A stretch of DNA of 64,000 nt from Streptosporangium sp. NBC_01495. GTDB taxonomy: Bacteria > Actinomycetota > Actinomycetes > Streptosporangiales > Streptosporangiaceae. The notes beneath the pieces were generated by a model. That model searched no databases and was not told where the DNA came from. It saw nothing but the letters and a program-made list of their open reading frames with translations. The position numbers and the translations under genes are program-made. Positions 59,622 to 64,000 of this stretch are shown here, in pieces. The number at the start of each line of letters is the position of its first letter. Position 1 is the first letter of the stretch. The stretch is taken from assembly GCF_036250735.1 (NCBI RefSeq), contig NZ_CP109430.1, positions 3,534,001-3,598,000 of the forward strand, in the 5' to 3' direction.

Positions 59622-59842
59622 AAGGCCGCTGAAGGTCTTGCGTTCTGGCCTTGTTCCTTCTGGAATGAGGCCACAGTGGTGGATGCGCAGGGTGAGTGGG
59701 CTGCTCCACACCCGTGCCGCCGCCCTCAACCTGCGAATCCTGATCAACCTCGGACTCCCCGGACCGGCAACGTCTGGACACTGGTTCCCAAGCTCCCCTG
59801 AGCGAACCACGGCCGGCCAAGAGCACCGCCACAGAAACAAGA

Positions 59843-60805
59843 TCAGGAGTGCGGCCGGATCGGGAAGCGGCCGCGGCGGACGTACCAGTGGCGGCCGGCC
59901 TTCAGGTGGTCGACGATCGCGCGCTGGAGCACGGTGCGGCGCGGCAGCTGGTCGAGCGGCGTGGTCAGGGTGCGGAACACGAACCGCAGCACCTCGACGT
60001 CGGCGTCCAGCCCTTCCGGCTCCTGGTAGGGCTCCAGCTCGAACCTCCGCTGGAACCGGACGATGTTGGAGTCCCCGGGCAGGTACTCCAGCAGCTGCGG
60101 GTCGAGCAGCCACGAGCCGCAGGAGAACGCCGTGTAGCGCTCGTCGGGAAAGTGGCGCGGGAAGAACACGCGGGCCTCGTCGAGCGACGCCGCGACCGTC
60201 TCCGGGGTCATCGGCCCTGACTCGGGGATGTGCAGGTCGATGGTGGGGGTGGTGCCGCCGCGGTGGTACTGCAGCCGGCCCAGCTCGTAGATGCCGCCGC
60301 GCGCGTGCAGCGTCAGCCAGCCCTGCATGACCGGCCAGCCCTCGCGGTGCATCCGCCGGTCGATCGCGAGGTTGCGGCCCAGGTCCGCGAGGGTCACCCA
60401 CGACACGGCATCGGCGATGCCGTGGTCGCGGTGGTATCCCGTGACAACGTCGACCAGGGCCAGGTACGCGTACACGTAGAGATGCCGCCAGGCGGGGCCC
60501 CGTTCGCGCGGCAACTCCGGACCGGGCGACAGCCAGCTGTGGCCCCCGAGATCGGCGCGGACCAGGGCGATCGAGCGGTCGAGCAGCCAGCGCAGCTCCG
60601 GCGTCCACAGTGGAGAGTCGGGATCGGGCCAGCCCGCCATGATCTCGGCGGCGTCGTCCGGCCGCACCGCGAGCCGGTCGAGGATCGCGGGCGCGTCGGC
60701 CTTGGCGGGCAGCGGAGCAGACGGACGGTCGCCGGCGAGCCGGTGCACGCGGTCGACGTCCTCGACGGGTACCCCGAGCCTGGCGGCGATGGCGTCCAGA
60801 TCCAC
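59843..60805 (-). CDS. acyltransferase-domain protein (DUF5596-like)
   Basis: A 320-residue protein. The N-terminal helical domain (VDLDAIAARLGVPVEDVDRV) is followed by a two-part fold with WRHLYVYAYLALVDVVTGYH, VSWVTLADLGRNLAIDRRMH, GIYELGRLQYHRG, TIDLHIPESGPMTPETVAAS and FSCGSWLLDPQLLEYLPGDSN. This matches the GNAT-like acyltransferase-domain proteins of actinomycetes. GTG 60805 is chosen; the frame is open further upstream but loses similarity. The activity is unknown. Confidence 0.8.
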   Translation of the reverse strand: MDLDAIAARLGVPVEDVDRVHRLAGDRPSAPLPAKADAPAILDRLAVRPDDAAEIMAGWPDPDSPLWTPELRWLLDRSIALVRADLGGHSWLSPGPELPRERGPAWRHLYVYAYLALVDVVTGYHRDHGIADAVSWVTLADLGRNLAIDRRMHREGWPVMQGWLTLHARGGIYELGRLQYHRGGTTPTIDLHIPESGPMTPETVAASLDEARVFFPRHFPDERYTAFSCGSWLLDPQLLEYLPGDSNIVRFQRRFELEPYQEPEGLDADVEVLRFVFRTLTTPLDQLPRRTVLQRAIVDHLKAGRHWYVRRGRFPIRPHS

Positions 60806-61097
60806 GCGGACGATCCTACCGGGCCCCTCCCGCCGCCGGTCAGCGCCGGCTGCGGCGGCACGATCCGCTCGATCGTTGTCCGGGGTTGTCAAGCGAACCT
60901 GCCGGTCAGCCGCATGGAGGTCGTTAAGGCACGTCAGGCAAGTAGAGGCGAGCATGCCGAGGATGGCCGGGACCAGCGCGACGGTCTTCGAGGGCGGGGG
61001 AAGCGGTTGATCAGTGATGGGTCGTCGCGATGAGGCGTCGTAGTGCGGCGAGTGCGGTAGCTCAGGCAAGGGGCCCGTGTTTTAGGCTCCTGGGCCT

Positions 61098-61658
61098 ATG
61101 AGCCAATTGCGCACGCTATCTGCCACGGAGGTCCCTTCGGAACGGCTCCTGCTTCGCAGAGCGTTGCACGATGCCGACCGTGAAGGATTCATCGAGCTCT
61201 CGACCGATCCCGAGGTTCAGGCATACATCGGTGGTCCCCAGCCTCGGAGTGATGTCGAGCAGCGCTTCGACGCGGCAATCGCCAACGCGACATCCAGGCC
61301 CGGCAACTATGTCATCGCGGACAACACGACGAACCGGTTTATCGGAACATTGATGCTCGCCCGCCGGTCGACCGACAGCCCTGGGCATGTCACCGAGGAT
61401 GGCGAGAAACTGGAACTGGGCTATGTACTGCGGCGCAGCGCCTGGGGCGCGGGGTTCGCATTCGAGGCCGCGACGGCCGCGTTGCGCGCCGCGGCTGACG
61501 AACTCCCCGACCAGCCGGTCTTGCTCGTGACCCAGACCGCGAACAAGCGATCTCTGAAACTCGCCGCCCGCCTTGGCTTTCGCCCCATCAGCACGTTCGA
61601 GGAGTTCGGCGCTGAGCAGGCCCTCTGCACGGCTCCCCTGTCCATGTTCCGAATCTGA
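61098..61658 (+). CDS. GNAT-family N-acetyltransferase
   Basis: A 186-residue RimJ/RimL-like acetyltransferase. It starts with SERLLLRRALHDADREGFIE, has the acetyl-CoA segment ELGYVLRRSAWGAGFAFEA (the usual RG.G.G loop appears as AWGAGFA) and ends with ANKRSLKLAARLGFRPIST. It may acetylate a protein N-terminus or a small amine such as a drug. It is a single gene. Confidence 0.9.
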   Translation: MSQLRTLSATEVPSERLLLRRALHDADREGFIELSTDPEVQAYIGGPQPRSDVEQRFDAAIANATSRPGNYVIADNTTNRFIGTLMLARRSTDSPGHVTEDGEKLELGYVLRRSAWGAGFAFEAATAALRAAADELPDQPVLLVTQTANKRSLKLAARLGFRPISTFEEFGAEQALCTAPLSMFRI

Positions 61659-61826
61659 TCTCAGTATCCAGCACACCGGCCCTCGGACCAGGAGACCCGG
61701 GTCCGCGCCGGCCAGGGAGGCGGCCGCCAGATAGATGGTTGCGCTCTGTGTAGGTTTCTTGTCATAGTGTTAGCATTATCCCTATCGTCGGCTTTGCGTA
61801 AGCGCTGACAGACGTGGGGGCCAGGT

Positions 61827-62610
61827 ATGAACGCATCGGCACTGACGGTCTCGGTCGCGTCCCACGACGGCACGCCCGTGATGGACGCCCGGGTGACCCG
61901 GGTGGACAGCTCGCGAGAACAGGTGACGGTCACCACGGACCGCAAGGGGCAGGCGCGCTTCGATGTTCCCCCTTCGGAACCGGCCACCATCGTTGTCATC
62001 GCCCAGGGCTACGCGCCCGACTCCCGCGAGATCGGCGGCGGCTACCCCACACGCCCGGACGGCGTCGAGCAGTTCGTCCTGGGACCGGCCGGATGGCCGC
62101 ACTACAACCGGGGCCGGGTGCGCGTCCCGTTCCAGCCCATCCTGGACGCCGTCGGTGTACGGCTCAACCGTCCGTCCGGGGAGGACGACACGGTGCGCGA
62201 TGTCGAGAGGCTGAACGGCGACGCCTCGCGGCTGATCCGTTTCGACGACGAGCAGGTCGTGGTCTTGCGCGTGCCGGAGCTGCGCCAGGAGAGCGACGAG
62301 CCGGACAACGTGGTCCGGGAGGTGTCGCCGAGCCGGGCTCAGCGGGTCGACAACGGCGTCGACGCCGGGCACCCGAGCGTCGCGGTCACCCTCACCGACG
62401 GCACCTCGAAGATCGCGCGGCTGTTCGACTTCAACGGGATGGTGGCCGACAACGACGCGACCAACACCGGTGAGAGCGCGGACCACGGCATGTGCTGCGC
62501 CTCCGCGGCCACCGGAGCGGCGGACAACGGTGAGGGTATGGCGGGTGTCGCCGGCAACTGCCACCTCATCTCTGTGGATTCCCTGCACGCCACGGCGCAT
62601 GGACGCACAA
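61827..62610 (+). pseudogene. subtilase-like (S8) gene interrupted by a tnpB element
   Basis: The first 245 codons encode a carboxypeptidase-regulatory-like beta domain (SALTVSVASHDGTPVMDARV) and then a subtilase-like stretch: VDNGVDAGHPSVAVTLTDGT, MVADNDATNTGESADHGMCC and ASAATGAADNGEGMAGVAGN. HGMCCASAATG resembles the HGTxVAS catalytic-His motif. After CHLISVDSLHA the frame enters tnpB-element sequence and ends at 62726. A continuing frame (LAKYFLQVLAGVKNDQIVVD...) resumes at about 63862 and runs off the window, so the insertion split one gene. Confidence 0.7.
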
Positions 62611-62617
62611 TTGATCC

Positions 62618-63841
62618 GTGCGGCTCAGGTACAACTTCCGCCTTTACCCGTCGCCGGGTCAGCGTCAAGCTCTGGCGCGGGCGTTCGGGTGCGCGCGGAC
62701 GGTGTTCAACGACGGGCTGCGCCTGAGGCAGGACGCCCGGATGCAGGGCCTGCCGTACATCTCCGACGGAGACCTGTCCAAGCACGTCATCACGCGGGCC
62801 AAGGCGACGCCGCAGCGGGCATGGCTGGGCGAGGTGTCGGCCGTGCTCTTGCAGCAGGCGCTCGCGGATCTGAACACCGCCTACCGCAACTTTTTCGCCT
62901 CCCTGTCCGGCAAACGCAAGGGCCGCACGATTGCCCCACCCCGGTTCCGATCCCGCAAGGACTCCCGCCAAGCGATCCGGTTCACGAAGAATGCCCGATT
63001 CACGGTCACGGCGGGTGGGAGACTCCGGCTGCCGAAGATCGGTGAGGTGGAGGTGCGCTGGTCGCGGACCCTGCCGTCGGACCCGTCATCGGTGACGGTG
63101 GTCAAGGACTCGGCGGGCCGGTACTTCGCGTCGTTCGTCGTCGAGACCTCAAACGAGCCGTTGCCCGAGACGGGTCCCGAGATCGGCCTCGACCTGGGTC
63201 TCACCCATTTTGCGATCACCTCCGATGGCCGGAAGATCGCCAACCCGCGCATCCTGCGGCGGGCGGCCAAGCAGCTCCGCAAGGCACAGAAGGCGTTGAG
63301 CCGAAAGAAGAAGGGATCGGCGAACCGGGCCAAGGCCAAGCTGAAGGTCGCCAAGGCTCACGCCAAGGTGACCGACACGCGCCGCGACTGGGCACACAAG
63401 CTCTCCACCACGTTGATCCGCGACAACCAAGCGGTGTATGTGGAGGATCTCGCCGTGTCCGGTCTCGCGCGCACGAGGCTGGCCAAGAGCGTGCATGATG
63501 CGGGCTGGTCGCAGTTCATCGCCATGCTGGAGTACAAAGCCGTCAGGTATGGCCGCCACTTCGCCAAGATCAACCGCTGGTTTCCGTCGTCGAAGCTGTG
63601 CTCGGCCTGCGGGACCATCACCGATTCGATGCCGTTGAACGTCCGGTCGTGGACCTGCCCCTGCGGGGCCGGCCACGACCGGGACGTCAACGCGGCGGTC
63701 AACATTCTCGCCGCCGGGCAGGCGGAGAGACTAAACGACTGTGGAGCGAGGGTAAGACCGGGAGCGATCCCGGCACCGCGCGAAGAAGCAGTAACCCGCC
63801 AGGAGCCGCACACGCGGCAGACCGGAATCTCCGTCCTTTAA
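62618..63841 (+). CDS. tnpB: TnpB RNA-guided nuclease (IS200/IS605 or IS607 group)
   Basis: A 407-residue nuclease, the ancestor type of Cas12. The RuvC residues are intact: D192 in EIGLDLGLTHFA, E276 in VYVEDLAVSGL and the Asp of HDRDVNAAVNIL (354-356). The zinc ribbon has C328, C331, C347 and C349 (CSACG...CPCG). GTG 62618 opens the frame. No tnpA is in the window, so the element must be moved by a transposase elsewhere. It sits inside the subtilase-like gene. The guide RNA would end at the element's right end, just after the stop codon. Confidence 0.93.
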   Translation: MRLRYNFRLYPSPGQRQALARAFGCARTVFNDGLRLRQDARMQGLPYISDGDLSKHVITRAKATPQRAWLGEVSAVLLQQALADLNTAYRNFFASLSGKRKGRTIAPPRFRSRKDSRQAIRFTKNARFTVTAGGRLRLPKIGEVEVRWSRTLPSDPSSVTVVKDSAGRYFASFVVETSNEPLPETGPEIGLDLGLTHFAITSDGRKIANPRILRRAAKQLRKAQKALSRKKKGSANRAKAKLKVAKAHAKVTDTRRDWAHKLSTTLIRDNQAVYVEDLAVSGLARTRLAKSVHDAGWSQFIAMLEYKAVRYGRHFAKINRWFPSSKLCSACGTITDSMPLNVRSWTCPCGAGHDRDVNAAVNILAAGQAERLNDCGARVRPGAIPAPREEAVTRQEPHTRQTGISVL

Positions 63842-63850
63842 GGCGGAGTG
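63700..63850 (+). ncRNA. probable tnpB guide (omega) RNA region
   Basis: By family rule the guide scaffold overlaps the end of tnpB and stops at the right end of the element. A hairpin CTCCGTC-CTTTAA-GGCGGAG (63829-63848) overlaps the stop codon and may mark that end; the sequence after it (tggatgtcaaaaactgg) would then be the guide. The exact boundary is not determined. Confidence 0.45.
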
Positions 63851-63861
63851 GATGTCAAAAA

Positions 63862-64000
63862 CTGGCGAAGTACTTCCTGCAGGTCCTCGCCGGCGTCAAG
63901 AACGACCAGATCGTCGTGGATCCGCCGGTCACCGTGGCCCCGGACACCACCGTGGACGTCCCTTTCCTCCTGGCTGAGACGGACTTCGTCACCGACGTCA
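63862..64000 (+). pseudogene. 3' portion of the interrupted secreted protein (runs off the edge)
   Basis: An open frame reads LAKYFLQVLAGVKNDQIVVD, PPVTVAPDTTVDVPFLLAET and DFVTDV to the window end, without a start codon. Its sequence style fits the protein started at 61827, resumed after the tnpB element. The distance suggests that part of the middle may be missing as well. Confidence 0.5.

Overview
The window is chromosomal DNA from a high-GC actinomycete. Gene content suggests Streptosporangiaceae or a close relative: RamB/AceA, GpgS, mIHF, many two-component and ABC systems, and GTG starts with GGAGG-type ribosome sites. No 16S rRNA is present, so the genus is an inference.

Layout. 1-11.5 kb: an OmpR-type two-component pair (kinase cut by the left edge), a LolA-like secreted protein, an ABC-2 exporter, an orphan sugar-binding lipoprotein, a YcnI-like copper protein, and a kinase translationally coupled to an XRE regulator. 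12-18.6 kb: a three-gene ABC-2 exporter whose second permease appears to start at CTG, an HSL-type esterase, a membrane Ser/Thr kinase and a lone ABC ATPase. 18.7-19.8 kb: an unrecognised protein gene followed by two tandem RNA elements that fold as circularly permuted tRNAs, with the 3' half encoded before the 5' half. 19.9-27.8 kb: HU, mIHF, isocitrate lyase with its divergent regulator RamB, a CHAT-like pseudo-protease and GpgS. 27.9-30.7 kb: a STAND (NB-ARC/TPR) ATPase facing a small protein with the same 13-residue motif. 30.9-39 kb: a PLP enzyme, a cold-shock protein, a CopC/cupredoxin/membrane-protein operon, an orphan alpha-lytic-protease propeptide, and a TetR-ferredoxin-P450 operon.

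39.1-55.8 kb is accessory DNA. It holds decayed TniQ-type transposon ends, an IS5-family insertion sequence, a catabolic cluster (GntR regulator, sugar/polyol ABC importer with two different ATPases, aldehyde dehydrogenase, a broken LDH2-type dehydrogenase, an iron alcohol dehydrogenase, a hydrolase and a PfpI protein) and an Lsr2-DUF6461-like fusion. Three transposon-end copies carry four 8-bp repeats at the same 20-12-20 bp spacing. 55.9-64 kb holds a methyltransferase, a TetR regulator with two perfect operators and a truncated glycosyltransferase, three enzyme or hypothetical genes, and a subtilase-like gene interrupted by an intact tnpB.

The strongest candidate for an undescribed system is the permuted tRNA-like pair at 19.50-19.77 kb with its upstream protein gene. 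In both units the acceptor, anticodon and T stems pair fully, and the acceptor and anticodon stems pair only in permuted order. Both units are also enclosed by an extra flanking helix.
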